Source: Bordetella genomosp. 4
GTDB lineage: Bacteria; Pseudomonadota; Gammaproteobacteria; Burkholderiales; Burkholderiaceae_B
Direction of reading: 5' to 3'
Assembly (NCBI RefSeq): GCF_002261185.1
Contig: NZ_NEVQ01000003.1
Span: 124,001 to 188,000 of the forward strand
DNA: 64,000 nt
Shown here piece after piece: positions 1 through 9,403 of the stretch. Numbering within the stretch: position 1 is the first letter of the stretch; each line of letters begins with the position of its first letter. Both the position numbers and the translations under genes were made by a program. The notes under the pieces were generated by a model, which saw nothing but the letters and a program-made list of their open reading frames with translations, was not told the origin of the DNA and made no database searches.

Positions 1-831
1 CGTGCCTGCGTCTACATTGGGATTGCCGTCGCGGTCACCCCCGATCCAGCTGCCCATGCGCAGAAAGGGTTCCAAGGGCGGCGGGGGGGCTGCAAAGGGT
101 TTGACCGGGTCGCGGGCCAGCAGGCGGGACAGGTCCGAATACACCCGCGGGATGACGTTCAAAAACGTGCTGCGATAGTACGACAAGGCGTTTTCGATCT
201 CGTCGGCCACGGTCAGCCGCGTGTAGCGCAGCATCCGCGTTTGCCACAGCGTGGCGATGCGTCCCAGCAGGACGAGGTCCAGGTCGGCGATCTCCTGGGC
301 TGTCAACGGCCCCTCGCGTTGCAAGAGTGCTGTTGCGATTTCCCGGTGCACGTCCAGGGTGCTCTTGCGCTGCACCTCGGTCGGGTGTGCTGTCAGGACA
401 GGTACGAGGCAGGCCTCGGAGAGTAAGCGGCGGATTTGGGCGGGGGTGACGCCTTGCGCCTCCAGCGAGCTGACGGCCTCGCGCAGGCTGCCACGTGCTG
501 GCGTCTCGTTGGCCAAAGCGTGTTCGCGTTGCGCGCGATTCTGGTCGCGATCTTCGGCGATATTCGACAAATGCAGAAAATAACTGAACGCGCGGGCCAC
601 TGAGTTCGGGTCATTGCCGCGCAGCCGCTTCACGCGTTGTTCCAGCAGCTTGCCGTCGGCCTTGTTGCCCTCGCGGCGAAACCGCACGGCTGTACGGCGC
701 AGGGTTTCGATCGTATCGAATACCCGCTCGCCCTCACAGGCTTGGATGACTTCGCCTAATAAACGCCCCAGCAGCCGGATATCGTGACGTAAGGGTTCAG
801 CAGTATCGGACTGCGGGCGGATGGCTTTCAT
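1..831 (-). CDS. ppc: Phosphoenolpyruvate carboxylase, N-terminal part (runs off window)
   Basis: Cytosolic enzyme that carboxylates phosphoenolpyruvate with bicarbonate to oxaloacetate, refilling the TCA cycle. Only the first 277 residues lie in the window; the family is usually around 900 residues, so the gene continues beyond base 1. The frame opens at an ATG (complement of 829-831, MKAIRPQSD) and has no stop. The catalytic-histidine motif VLTAHPTEV lies near residues 145-153 and the motif [12 protein letters not shown] near residue 260; both are typical of the family. There is no obvious Shine-Dalgarno sequence, so the exact start is less certain than the identity. It diverges from queC across 249 bp. 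Confidence 0.95.
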   Translation of the reverse strand, partial: MKAIRPQSDTAEPLRHDIRLLGRLLGEVIQACEGERVFDTIETLRRTAVRFRREGNKADGKLLEQRVKRLRGNDPNSVARAFSYFLHLSNIAEDRDQNRAQREHALANETPARGSLREAVSSLEAQGVTPAQIRRLLSEACLVPVLTAHPTEVQRKSTLDVHREIATALLQREGPLTAQEIADLDLVLLGRIATLWQTRMLRYTRLTVADEIENALSYYRSTFLNVIPRVYSDLSRLLARDPVKPFAAPPPPLEPFLRMGSWIGGDRDGNPNVDAGT

Positions 832-1080
832 AGGCAGGAAATCCGTCGGGCAAAAGGGTGGGTTGAGAATTCGGGCTGATCGCAAAAACAGTGAGGCTAT
901 GGATGCAAATCATTTTACGCAGCATCCGTGACAAATAACCCTAAATAAAAAAGGGGATATTTGGGCGTGGTGCTGCGCTGATTTTTCTCATTCTGTGGGG
1001 TGGCGTGCGGCGCGGTGCGTCATGGGTTGCGGTACAGTTTCTGCTCGGGCGCTTTGCCTGGCAACGAATCTGAAAGTGTT

Positions 1081-1785
1081 ATGCAAAATCATCAACGACG
1101 CGCACTGGTCCTGTTTTCCGGCGGCCAGGATTCCACGACTTGTCTGGCTTGGGCGTTGGATCGCTATGCTCACGTCGAGACGGTCGCGTTCGACTATGGA
1201 CAACGCCATCGCATCGAGCTGGACGCGCGGCTGCGTGTGTTGAGCGAGTTGCGCGCGCAATTTCCGGATTGGGCGCAGCGGTTGGGCGACGATCATTTAT
1301 TGGATCTACGGGTGCTGGGCCAAGTCGGCGATACGGCGATGACCAGCGATCGCGCCATCGAGATGCAGGAAAACGGTTTGCCCAATACCTTCGTGCCCGG
1401 CCGCAATCTGCTGTTCCTGACGCTGGCTGCTGCGTTGGGCTACCGCCGCCAATTGGATGTGCTGGTAGGCGGGATGTGCGAAACCGATTTTTCGGGCTAT
1501 CCGGATTGCCGGGATGACACCATCAAGGCTCAGCAGGTCGCACTGGGTCTGGGCCTGGGGTCGCGTGTGACGATCGAGACACCATTGATGTGGATCGACA
1601 AGGCGGACACCTGGGATCTGGCGCAGCAACTCGGCGGTCAGGCGTTGGTTGATATCGTGGTCGAGCAGAGCCATACCTGCTACCTGGGTGAGCGTGGCGC
1701 GCGCCATGCTTGGGGCTATGGCTGCGGAACGTGTCCGGCATGCGCGTTGCGCAAAGCCGGGTGGGAACGTTGGCAGGCGCGATAA
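1081..1785 (+). CDS. queC: 7-cyano-7-deazaguanine (preQ0) synthase
   Basis: ATP-dependent ligase that converts 7-carboxy-7-deazaguanine and ammonia to preQ0 in the queuosine tRNA-modification pathway. The 234-residue product starts MQNHQRRA. The PP-loop SGGQDS is at residues 13-18, and the zinc-site cysteines are at about 200, 215, 218 and 221 (C...CGTCPAC). The frame stays open upstream to about 1000, but the ATG at 1081 gives the family's usual length and places the PP-loop correctly. No other queuosine gene is beside it, and I found no preQ1-riboswitch-like sequence upstream. A perfect hairpin without a T-run follows at 1838. Confidence 0.96.
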   Translation: MQNHQRRALVLFSGGQDSTTCLAWALDRYAHVETVAFDYGQRHRIELDARLRVLSELRAQFPDWAQRLGDDHLLDLRVLGQVGDTAMTSDRAIEMQENGLPNTFVPGRNLLFLTLAAALGYRRQLDVLVGGMCETDFSGYPDCRDDTIKAQQVALGLGLGSRVTIETPLMWIDKADTWDLAQQLGGQALVDIVVEQSHTCYLGERGARHAWGYGCGTCPACALRKAGWERWQAR

Positions 1786-1837
1786 GCGTCAAGCACCCAT
1801 ATCGTGCGATGCGTCCCGCCGCACTGAAAGTCTGAAG

Positions 1838-1859
1838 GCTCGATCTCGTGAGATCGAGC
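1838..1859. repeat. Perfect inverted repeat downstream of queC
   Basis: Arms GCTCGATCTC and GAGATCGAGC are perfectly complementary with two bases between them. There is no T-run, so it is not a classical intrinsic terminator. It may stabilise the queC 3' end or bind a protein. Confidence 0.6.
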
Positions 1860-1884
1860 AGGTCATGCTGCGAAATGAATAGAC

Positions 1885-1900
1885 CGTCTTAGTAAAGACG
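1885..1900. promoter_or_regulatory. Small palindrome upstream of the MFS transporter gene
   Basis: CGTCTT-AGTA-AAGACG is a perfect 6-bp inverted repeat about 130 bp upstream of the MFS start at 2031, in a short AT-richer stretch. It could be an operator, but no regulator gene is adjacent. Confidence 0.3.
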
Positions 1901-2030
1901 CCGATTGCAAACTCCCCTCTGAAACTGATATGTTTAAACCTAAACTATCTTGCTGACGCACCGCTATCGCGGCGGCAAGTGTTCAGGTGGTTCTATCGCT
2001 GTCTTACCCAGCTTCAGAGGGACTTGCAAC

Positions 2031-3365
2031 ATGAATACTGCCGGCGCGCAGCCTTGGCATCCGTCATCCCGTACGACGTATACCGTGCTTTTCGTGTGCT
2101 TTCTGGCCATCCTGTTCGAGGGGTATGACGTGGGCGTCATGGGCGCTGTGCTGCCGTCGATGGCCGACGATCGCAATTGGAATCTGACGCCGCTGGAGCT
2201 GGGCGCGCTCAGCAGCTATGCCCTGGTCGGGATGTTCTTTGGCGCGTTCATGGTGGGTACCCTGAGCGAAATGCTGGGCCGTCGCCGCATGCTGCTGCTG
2301 TGTGTCTCGGTGTTTTCCTTGACGATGGTGGGCGCGGCGTTAGCGCCTGCGCCTTGGTTCTTTGGGCTGATGCGTTTTATTGGCGGTCTGGGGTTGGGCG
2401 GTGTGATCCCGGTGGCAGCGGCATTGACGGTGGAATATTCGCCCGTGCATCGCCGCAGCTTCAACTATGGTTTGATGTACTCGGGATACTCGATCGGCAT
2501 TCTTTGCGCTGCGCTGATCGCGATCTGGCTGCTGCCCACGATGGGATGGCGCGGCGTGATCGGATTGGGGGTCGTTCCATTAGTGCTGGTGCCGTTCATG
2601 GCGCGCCTGTTGCCCGAGTCGATCGAGTACCTGCAAGGATGCGGCCGTATCCAGGAGGCCCAGGCGTTGGCGTCGGCAACGGGCGAGGGCGTGTGGCGCC
2701 GGCCTGAAGCGAGCCCGTCCTCCGAGTCGCGCACATCGTGGCGCGATGTGGTCAAAATCATCTTCTCTCGCGACTACATCCGCGCGACGGCGTGCTTCTG
2801 GATTGCACTCTTTCTGGGCTTGCTGCTGGTCTATGGCTTGAATACCTGGCTGCCTTCGATCATGCGCAAGAACGGCTATGACTTGGGCTCCAGTCTGCTG
2901 TTCCTGGTGGTTTTCAGTCTGACTTCTGCAGCGGGCGGTTTGTTTTTAGGCAGCGTGGCCGACAAGCTGGGCGTGCGCGGTACCGTGGCTGTGTTTTACC
3001 TGATAGGCGCAGCGGCGATCGGCGCGTTGCTGTTCGGTAATTCGCTGGTGGTCAACTACACGCTGGTGGGCCTGGCGGGCGTGGGCAGTGTGTCTGCATC
3101 GTTGATCTTGACTGGCTACATCGCGGGCTATTATCCGGCGCATATCCGGGCGGCCGCCACAGGATGGGCATTGAGTTTTGCGCGCGTGGGTGCGATGGCC
3201 GGGCCCATGGTCGGCGGCTATGTCGCAGGGTCGGGATTGAGTTTTTCGTGGAATTTCATTGTGTTCGCTGCGGCGGCTCTGGTCGCGGCGATCGCAGTCA
3301 TTCTGCTGCCGGGAACCAGGCGCAGGGCGCTCGCCGCAGCAGAAATCCGGCCGGTGAAGGCTTGA
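2031..3365 (+). CDS. MFS transporter, aromatic acid:H+ symporter-like
   Basis: Inner-membrane secondary transporter of 444 residues, hydrophobic throughout and compatible with 12 membrane segments. The FEGYDVGVMG stretch in the first segment resembles the D-G-[FY]-D motif of the AAHS family (PcaK/BenK type). The loop 2-3 signature appears as GTLSEMLGRRR. The ATG at 2031 was chosen because AGAGG lies about 10 bases upstream; an in-frame start at 1950 would add an unlikely hydrophilic leader. It is monocistronic and converges on the next gene with a 34-bp gap. The substrate, probably an organic or aromatic acid, cannot be read from the sequence, and no catabolic genes adjoin it. Confidence 0.85.
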   Translation: MNTAGAQPWHPSSRTTYTVLFVCFLAILFEGYDVGVMGAVLPSMADDRNWNLTPLELGALSSYALVGMFFGAFMVGTLSEMLGRRRMLLLCVSVFSLTMVGAALAPAPWFFGLMRFIGGLGLGGVIPVAAALTVEYSPVHRRSFNYGLMYSGYSIGILCAALIAIWLLPTMGWRGVIGLGVVPLVLVPFMARLLPESIEYLQGCGRIQEAQALASATGEGVWRRPEASPSSESRTSWRDVVKIIFSRDYIRATACFWIALFLGLLLVYGLNTWLPSIMRKNGYDLGSSLLFLVVFSLTSAAGGLFLGSVADKLGVRGTVAVFYLIGAAAIGALLFGNSLVVNYTLVGLAGVGSVSASLILTGYIAGYYPAHIRAAATGWALSFARVGAMAGPMVGGYVAGSGLSFSWNFIVFAAAALVAAIAVILLPGTRRRALAAAEIRPVKA

Positions 3366-3399
3366 TGGCTATGCGAAGCCAGGCGCGGCATGACCCAAT

Positions 3400-4599
3400 T
3401 CAGGTCTGCTTTGCCTGATTGCGATGAGCCGTGCGCCCAAATCGCAGGTACAACCAGACAGAGGCACCTAGAATCACGCCGGACAGTATCAGCGACGCCG
3501 CCATGGCTGCGCGTGGTCCTTGCCAGGCAATCAGCTGCGCGTAGGCGACGGGCGCCGCTGCGGTCAATACAAAACTGGGGACCAGCAGACGGCCGACCAG
3601 CGTGCCGTAGATGCGATAGTCGAATAGGGCCAGGGGCAATGTTCCCCGGGTAATCGTGAGCAGGCCATTGCACGCGCCATACAGGCAGGTATAGATCGCT
3701 GCCGCTACAGGATGGCTGGCTGCCAGGCCGGCCAGAAAGCACCACGGCATGACGATGGTCGTCAACAGATTCAAGGTCAATGGCGGCAGGCGAGCGCCGA
3801 ACAGCAATTCCAGCAGGCGTGCGCTGACTTGGCCGATCCCCCACAGTGACGCTATGCCCACCACGACCGATGCCAATAATCCCAGATCAGTCAGCATCGC
3901 GATCATATGCGTGGCGTTCGCTGCTGTCAGAAACGTGGTCAACATGGTGATCACGGCATACAGGCACTGCGCCAGGCGCTGGTCGGCCCGGGTCCGGGCC
4001 AGCCCCTCATGCTGCGTCGAGTGGATATCGCCGGTGTAACGAGCGCGAGGCAATATCCAATACAAGGGCAGCGTCAGCAGCGACAGGCCCGCATAGACCA
4101 GCACCGCGCCGCGCCAGCCCAGCAGTTGCGCCAGCCATTGGCCAACGGGCCACATGACGGTCGAGGCCAAACCGCCAAATAGCGTGATCTGCGACATCGC
4201 CCGCCGGGCTTGCGGGCCGCCGATGCGCGCGAGCGTCGCGAAGGCGGCATCGTAAAGCGATAGCCGCATGCCTATGCCCAGTGCAACCCAGGCTGTGTAA
4301 TACGGCAAGGTCGAATGGGACAGCGACAACAGGGCGCAGCCCATCGCGGTCAATATCGCGCCCACGGGCATGACGCGCTGGCCGCCCCAACGGTCAATCG
4401 CGCGCCCAGCGGCAGGCGAGGTGAGGGCCATCACGATGATGGCCAACGAAAATCCGCCAAACAGACGCGCGGCGCTCCATCCCAGATCGGCCTGCATGGC
4501 AGGTCCGAAATTGCTGATCAGGTAAAACGACACGCCCCAATTGATGAGCTGGGTGACGCCCAGGCACATGACGGCCCGGGTAGGGATGACCGTTGCCAT
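3400..4599 (-). CDS. MFS transporter of unknown substrate
   Basis: 399-residue inner-membrane protein with repeated hydrophobic segments and an MFS-type cytoplasmic loop (AGRAIDRWGGQRVM near residues 65-80). It begins only 4 bp after the acetyltransferase gene stops, so the two are probably co-transcribed. Pairing of an exporter-like MFS with a Pat-like acetyltransferase suggests detoxification or export of an amino-acid-like compound; that is inference from context only. The C-terminus is basic and short (GRTAHRNQAKQT). Confidence 0.8.
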   Translation of the reverse strand: MATVIPTRAVMCLGVTQLINWGVSFYLISNFGPAMQADLGWSAARLFGGFSLAIIVMALTSPAAGRAIDRWGGQRVMPVGAILTAMGCALLSLSHSTLPYYTAWVALGIGMRLSLYDAAFATLARIGGPQARRAMSQITLFGGLASTVMWPVGQWLAQLLGWRGAVLVYAGLSLLTLPLYWILPRARYTGDIHSTQHEGLARTRADQRLAQCLYAVITMLTTFLTAANATHMIAMLTDLGLLASVVVGIASLWGIGQVSARLLELLFGARLPPLTLNLLTTIVMPWCFLAGLAASHPVAAAIYTCLYGACNGLLTITRGTLPLALFDYRIYGTLVGRLLVPSFVLTAAAPVAYAQLIAWQGPRAAMAASLILSGVILGASVWLYLRFGRTAHRNQAKQT

Positions 4600-4603
4600 G
4601 ATG

Positions 4604-5155
4604 TCAAATTAATGGCGCAGTTTCTGGGTCACCTTGGTCGCCGTCCCCGAGAGCGCGTTGCATCAGGACCGTGTCCCGCCATTGGCCAAATTTGTAGCCC
4701 ACGGATCGCAGCGTACCCACGGGATGAAAGCCCTGGCGGGCATGCAGCGCCAGCGAGGCGGCGTTACGGCTATCACCCACGACCGCCAGCATTTGCCGCC
4801 ATCCGCCCGCGGTGCATCTTTCCACCAGCTCGGCGAGCAATCGGCTTCCTATGCCCTGGCCGGCGATGCCGGGTTTGACATACACCGAGTCTTCCACGGT
4901 ATAGCGGTAGGCCGGGCGGGGTCGGTACGGCGTTGCGTAGGCATAGCCGACGATTTCGCCTTCGCGTTCGGCTACCAGATAAGGCAGGCGTTGGGCCAAC
5001 ACCGCCTCGCGCCGCGCGTGCATGTCGGCGAGCGTGGGCGGGTCGAGTTCAAATGAGGCGGTGCCCTGCGAGACGTGATGGGCGTAAATGGCTTGGATCG
5101 CTGGCACATCGTCGGGCGTGCTGTCGCGCAGGATCAAGGCAGAAGATTCGGGCAT
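4604..5155 (-). CDS. GNAT acetyltransferase, phosphinothricin acetyltransferase-like
   Basis: 183-residue cytosolic acetyl-CoA-dependent N-acetyltransferase. It has the Pat/Bar family layout: N-terminal ILRDSTPDDVPAIQAIY, the ASFELDPPT substrate-loop motif, YRYTVEDSVYV, and the acetyl-CoA loop GIAGQGIGSRLL around residue 105. Family members acetylate phosphinothricin or methionine sulfoximine; the natural substrate here is unknown. The ATG at 5155 (MPESSALIL) is preferred over an upstream start that would add 11 residues. It is the first gene of a two-gene unit with the MFS transporter and diverges from a LysR gene. Confidence 0.88.
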   Translation of the reverse strand: MPESSALILRDSTPDDVPAIQAIYAHHVSQGTASFELDPPTLADMHARREAVLAQRLPYLVAEREGEIVGYAYATPYRPRPAYRYTVEDSVYVKPGIAGQGIGSRLLAELVERCTAGGWRQMLAVVGDSRNAASLALHARQGFHPVGTLRSVGYKFGQWRDTVLMQRALGDGDQGDPETAPLI

Positions 5156-5238
5156 GTTCGTATGTGCGGGAAGAACTGTGCGGGCCAACGGATTATGAGT
5201 CCGTTGGGGTATTCACAGTGTGAGGCACGATCAAGTAT

Positions 5239-5259
5239 TAATAAAGCTTTGGTTTATTA
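5239..5259. promoter_or_regulatory. LysR-box-like inverted repeat in a divergent promoter
   Basis: TAATAAA-N7-TTTATTA is a perfect 7-bp inverted repeat in the AT-rich gap between the acetyltransferase gene and the LysR gene. A second repeat, CTTTG-N10-CAAAG (5247-5266), overlaps it. Overlapping dyads between a LysR gene and its divergent neighbour are the usual position for the regulator's own binding site, so binding by the 5320 product is inferred. Confidence 0.5.
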
Positions 5260-5319
5260 TTCAAAGCATAAGGAATTCTTTGCTTTCCCCAAGCAACCGA
5301 TGTTTTTCAAGAGCGACCC

Positions 5320-6210
5320 ATGCGCGGCCTGAACCTGGATCACCTGCGTATTTTTCTGGATGTGATCGAGCTGGGCAGTTTTTCCGCCGCGGCGGATAGG
5401 CACGGGTTGACGCAGCCTGCAGTGAGCCTGCAGGTGCGGCAATTGGAGCGCCGTTATGGTTTGCGCCTGGCCGAACGCGTCGGCAAGCGAGTAACCGCGA
5501 CGGCCGCAGGCATGGATCTGGTGACACATATCCGCGCTATCGATGCCGCCGTCGAGCAGGCCGAGCGCAGCATGCAGGCACACAGCGCCCAAGTGGTGGG
5601 CCGCGTACGCTTGGGAACGGGGGCGACCGCTTGTACGTATTTGCTGCCGCCGCTGCTGGCGGATCTGCGGCGGCGGTTTCCTGCCTTGGAAATTGTGGCG
5701 AGCACGGGAAATACAGCGGATGTGCTGCGCGACATTGAGGCCAATACCCTGGATATCGGCCTGGTGACCTTGCCCGTGTCAGGCCGTATGTTTCAGGTGA
5801 CGCCGGTGCTGGAGGATGAGTTCGTAGCGATTTTCCCGGGTGCGGACGAGGTTCCTCCCGCCATTACCCCGCAGGCCTTGGCCGAACGGCCGGTCGTGTT
5901 GTTCGAACCGGGTGCGCGCACCCGCGAACTGGTGGATAACTGGTTCGAAGCGGCCGGGGTGCAGGCTCGGCCGGCGATGGAGTTAGGCAGCACCGAAGCC
6001 ATGAAGGAGCTCGTCGCGGCGGGCCTGGGATGCGCCATTTTGCCGGCACTGGCGGTCCCGAAACGGCGAGAGTCGACCCTGCAAGTCCGGTCTTTGACCC
6101 CACGGCTGTCGCGTACCCTGGCGGTGGTGTTGCGCAGCGATAAACCGCTGCAGCGAGGGCTGGCGCAGCTGCATACGGCGCTCTTGGCGTTGCGCCAGGG
6201 GCACGGCTGA
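5320..6210 (+). CDS. LysR-type transcriptional regulator
   Basis: 296-residue DNA-binding regulator. The N-terminal winged helix-turn-helix spans residues 5-65 ([20 protein letters not shown]...[13 protein letters not shown]), followed by the effector-binding domain. The sequence resembles the CysL/CbbR-like branch, but no target can be named. It is divergent from the acetyltransferase/MFS unit, with overlapping inverted repeats between them, so that unit is the likeliest target. It ends 67 bp before ilvD on the same strand; a link to ilvD is not evident. Confidence 0.9.
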   Translation: MRGLNLDHLRIFLDVIELGSFSAAADRHGLTQPAVSLQVRQLERRYGLRLAERVGKRVTATAAGMDLVTHIRAIDAAVEQAERSMQAHSAQVVGRVRLGTGATACTYLLPPLLADLRRRFPALEIVASTGNTADVLRDIEANTLDIGLVTLPVSGRMFQVTPVLEDEFVAIFPGADEVPPAITPQALAERPVVLFEPGARTRELVDNWFEAAGVQARPAMELGSTEAMKELVAAGLGCAILPALAVPKRRESTLQVRSLTPRLSRTLAVVLRSDKPLQRGLAQLHTALLALRQGHG

Positions 6211-6277
6211 ATACAGCCCCCGGGCGATCCGGCGTATTATTGACGACTTTGCGAACTTTCCCCGTCCGAGAAATATC

Positions 6278-8137
6278 ATGCCGCAATACCGTTCCCGTAC
6301 TTCCACCCACGGCCGTAACATGGCCGGCGCTCGCGCCCTCTGGCGCGCCACCGGTATGCAGGACGGCGACTTTGGCAAACCGATTATTGCGGTAGTGAAC
6401 TCGTTTACGCAGTTTGTGCCGGGTCACGTGCACCTGCGCGATCTGGGCGCTCTCGTTGCCAAAGAAATCGAAGCCGCCGGCGGCGTCGCCAAAGAGTTCA
6501 ATACCATTGCCGTGGATGACGGTATCGCCATGGGTCACGGCGGCATGCTGTATTCGCTGCCCTCGCGCGAGCTGATCGCGGATTCGGTCGAGTACATGGT
6601 CAATGCCCACTGCGCCGACGCCATGGTGTGTATCTCGAACTGCGACAAGATCACCCCGGGAATGCTGATGGCCGCGATGCGGTTGAATATCCCGGTGGTC
6701 TTCGTATCCGGCGGCCCCATGGAGGCTGGCAAGATCAAGTCGCCGACTGACGGTAAAGTCATCGCCAAGATCGACCTGATCGACGCCATGATCAAGGCCG
6801 CCGATCCCAACATCACTGACGCCGAGGCCGAACAATACGAGCGCAGCGCCTGTCCGACATGTGGATCGTGCTCGGGTATGTTTACCGCCAATTCCATGAA
6901 CTGCCTGACCGAGGCGATCGGCTTGGCCTTGCCAGGCAACGGCACGATCGTCGCGACGCATGCGTGGCGCAAGGGCCTGTTCGAACAGGCCGGCCGTCTG
7001 GTGGTCGATCTGTGCCGCCGCTATTACGAGCAAGACGACGCGTCGGTCCTGCCGCGCAATATCGCGACCAAGAGTGCTTTCCAGAATGCCATGACGCTGG
7101 ATGTCGCCATGGGCGGTTCGACCAACACCGTGTTGCACTTGCTCGCCGCAGCCCAAGAGGCCGGCGTGGATTTCAACATGGAGGATATTGACCGCATTTC
7201 GCGTAACGTGCCCTGCCTGTGCAAGGCGGCGCCAGCGACGGACAAGTATCACATTGAAGACGTGCACCGTGCCGGCGGCATCCTGGGCATCCTGGGCGAA
7301 CTGGCGCGCGCGGATCTGCTGGATCTGAGCTGCGGCAACGTGCACAGCGGCACGCTGGGCAAAGCGATCGAGCAGTGGGATATCAACGGCGGAGCCGGCG
7401 AGGCGGCGCAAAAGTTCTATCGCGCAGCGCCTGGCGGCATTCCTACGACGGTGGCATTCAGCCAGGATGCGACTTATCTGACGCTGGATCTGGATCGCAA
7501 ATCAGGCTGCATTCGCGACAAGGCCAACGCTTATTCGAAAGACGGCGGCTTGGCGGTGTTGTACGGCAATCTCGCGCCCAAGGGCTGCATTGTCAAAACG
7601 GCTGGCGTGGATGAGTCGCAGTGGGTGTTTACGGGTCGCGCACGGGTCTTTGAAAGCCAGGATGATGCGGTGGAAGGCATTCTGGGCGACAAGGTCGTGG
7701 CCGGCGATGTCGTGGTGATTCGCTATGAAGGTCCGAAGGGTGGCCCGGGGATGCAGGAAATGCTGTATCCGACGTCGTATCTGAAGTCCAAAGGCTTGGG
7801 CAAGACCTGCGCGTTGTTCACGGATGGCCGCTTCTCTGGCGGTTCGTCGGGGTTGGTGATTGGTCACGCGTCGCCTGAGGCGGCCGAGGGTGGCAATGTG
7901 GGTCTGGTCGAGGATGGCGATACGATCGAGATCGATATTCCCAATCGCAAGATCCATCTCGCGATTTCCGATGATGAGCTGGCCAAGCGCCGTGCGGCGA
8001 TGGAAGCCCGTGGTGACAAGGCATGGAAGCCCGTGGATCGTCAGCGTGTGGTGTCGCAGGCGTTGCAGGCTTATGCGGCGTTGGCGACTTCTGCCGATCG
8101 TGGCGCGGTGCGGGATGTGTCGCAGTTGAAGCGTTGA
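6278..8137 (+). CDS. ilvD: Dihydroxy-acid dehydratase
   Basis: 619-residue iron-sulfur enzyme that dehydrates 2,3-dihydroxy-isovalerate and 2,3-dihydroxy-3-methylvalerate to the keto acids of valine, leucine and isoleucine synthesis. Cluster-ligand motifs are SNCDKITPG near residue 121 and [18 protein letters not shown] near 192. The carboxyl part shows [11 protein letters not shown] and TDGRFSGG. Length equals that of the E. coli-type enzyme. The Shine-Dalgarno sequence is weak (GAGAAA). ilvA, of the same pathway, lies 54 kb away in this window. Downstream is a large palindrome. Confidence 0.97.
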   Translation: MPQYRSRTSTHGRNMAGARALWRATGMQDGDFGKPIIAVVNSFTQFVPGHVHLRDLGALVAKEIEAAGGVAKEFNTIAVDDGIAMGHGGMLYSLPSRELIADSVEYMVNAHCADAMVCISNCDKITPGMLMAAMRLNIPVVFVSGGPMEAGKIKSPTDGKVIAKIDLIDAMIKAADPNITDAEAEQYERSACPTCGSCSGMFTANSMNCLTEAIGLALPGNGTIVATHAWRKGLFEQAGRLVVDLCRRYYEQDDASVLPRNIATKSAFQNAMTLDVAMGGSTNTVLHLLAAAQEAGVDFNMEDIDRISRNVPCLCKAAPATDKYHIEDVHRAGGILGILGELARADLLDLSCGNVHSGTLGKAIEQWDINGGAGEAAQKFYRAAPGGIPTTVAFSQDATYLTLDLDRKSGCIRDKANAYSKDGGLAVLYGNLAPKGCIVKTAGVDESQWVFTGRARVFESQDDAVEGILGDKVVAGDVVVIRYEGPKGGPGMQEMLYPTSYLKSKGLGKTCALFTDGRFSGGSSGLVIGHASPEAAEGGNVGLVEDGDTIEIDIPNRKIHLAISDDELAKRRAAMEARGDKAWKPVDRQRVVSQALQAYAALATSADRGAVRDVSQLKR

Positions 8138-8456
8138 TGCCGTTGGGCAGGCGGGGTTCTTGAGACGTCCCGGCCGGTTGCCGTGGGCCGCACCGGCCTA
8201 ATCGGATCGGCTCGGCGCAAGACCAGGCGCCTCGGCCCCGCTACGCGGGGCTGCCCGACCCTCAAAAGGCCGGCGCGGCCCACGGCAACCGGCCGGGACT
8301 CGCAGTAATGGCTGACTGAGAACGCTGTTGCCGGTCGCGGTATTTTTCGAGCGCTTTCTGTTTTCTGGTGCGTCGATTTGTTGATGCCGTGCACATGTGT
8401 GAAGCATGTGCACGGCATTGATTTTTGTATCGCCGCTAAATCGCCGACGACAGGCC
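8138..8456. other. Gene-free gap between convergent ilvD and SDR genes
   Basis: No convincing coding frame. The gap holds the long stem-loop element at 8167-8299, plus a small dyad near 8388-8416 (CATGTGTGAAGCATGTGCACGG region). The element may end transcription from both sides, but it has no T-run. Confidence 0.7.
8167..8299. repeat. 133-bp palindromic element with 32-bp arms
   Basis: Arms 8167-8198 and 8268-8299 are complementary at 31 of 32 positions (left begins GTCCCGGCCGG, right ends CCGGCCGGGAC). The 69-base interior folds into two further hairpins: GGCGC-N8-GCGCC (8214-8231) and GCCCCGC-TAC-GCGGGGC (8235-8251). A long closing stem with two inner hairpins matches the design of the elements at 11.6 and 26 kb, but the interior sequence differs, so this is either a distant member or a separate family. 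Confidence 0.8.
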
Positions 8457-9266
8457 TTAGATCACCGAAGACATACCGCCATCCACTGGGATGATGGCGC
8501 CTACTACATAGGCTGAACGTGGGCTGGCCAGGAACAGGGCGACGTCGGCGACTTCTTCGGCCTTGCCGTAGCGGCCCAGGGGGATGCGGGCCTGGCTGTC
8601 GGCCAGAGCCTGGTCGCGCGAGATGCCTTGGCGTTGGGCGTCGAGTTCCAGGACCTGCTCGACGCGTTGCGTGAAGGTCGGGCCGGGGTTGATGCCGTTG
8701 ATGCGGATGCCGTAGCGGGCGTAGTGGGCGGCCAGGCCGACCGTTGACAGCATCAACGCGGCGTTGGCGGAACCGCCGGCCAAATGGGTGCTGGTGGGGC
8801 GCTTGCCGCCGTTGCCGATGATGTTGACGACGATGCCATTGGTAGCGCCTGCGGGGCGGGTGGCGGCACGCTCGCGCATGCGGGTGAGGACGGCGTCTTG
8901 TACATGGATGTAAGGAAAGAATTTCGCGTCCATGGCGGCGCGCCATTTGCTGGCGTCCAGGTCTTCGGGCTCGTGGCGGCGGGCGGCACCGGCGCTGTTG
9001 ATCAAAATGTCGATCGGGCCTATCTCGGTCTCAATCCGCTCGATCGTCCGGGTAGCAGCCTGTGGATCAGAGAGGTCTGCGGCAAAGGTGGCGACGTTGT
9101 GTCCGCTCGCTTGTAGTTGGGCTCGAGCCTGTTCGAGTCCCTGTGGATCGCGCGCGATGATGGCGACGAACGCGCCTTCGGCTGCGAATGCGTTGGCGAC
9201 CGCCAGGCCTATGCCTTTGCTGCCGCCCGTGACTACTGTGACTTTGCCGTTCAGTTTCAGATTCAC
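8457..9266 (-). CDS. SDR-family protein lacking the usual catalytic Tyr/Lys
   Basis: 269-residue Rossmann-fold protein. The cofactor-binding motif TGGSKGIG is at residues 14-21, NSAG is near 90, and the C-terminal PVDGGMSSVI is typical. Where most SDRs carry YxxxK, this one reads GGSANAAL, so both the catalytic Tyr and Lys appear replaced (Gly and Asn). It may bind NAD(P) without classical reductase chemistry, or act by another mechanism. It lies 137 bp after the COG4091-type oxidoreductase gene on the same strand and may share its transcript and pathway. Confidence 0.85.
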   Translation of the reverse strand: MNLKLNGKVTVVTGGSKGIGLAVANAFAAEGAFVAIIARDPQGLEQARAQLQASGHNVATFAADLSDPQAATRTIERIETEIGPIDILINSAGAARRHEPEDLDASKWRAAMDAKFFPYIHVQDAVLTRMRERAATRPAGATNGIVVNIIGNGGKRPTSTHLAGGSANAALMLSTVGLAAHYARYGIRINGINPGPTFTQRVEQVLELDAQRQGISRDQALADSQARIPLGRYGKAEEVADVALFLASPRSAYVVGAIIPVDGGMSSVI

Positions 9267-9403
9267 CTGATGCTCCGCGAGAGATGGACGATGCGGTTAA
9301 CGATACTTCATTCACGCCATGCGAGGCGTCGCCTGACGCGGCGCACATGAGGGTCCACGTTTATCGCGCCGCGCACGGACTTTGCCGTTGCCGCGGGGGA
9401 CGT

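Noticed and set aside
832-1080. preQ1 riboswitch upstream of queC
   Set aside because: No A-rich tail/stem pattern of the known preQ1 aptamers was found in the 249-bp gap.
5864-7411. 515-residue open frame antisense to the LysR gene and ilvD
   Set aside because: Covers conserved genes on the other strand, lacks domains and a ribosome site; a GC-rich shadow.
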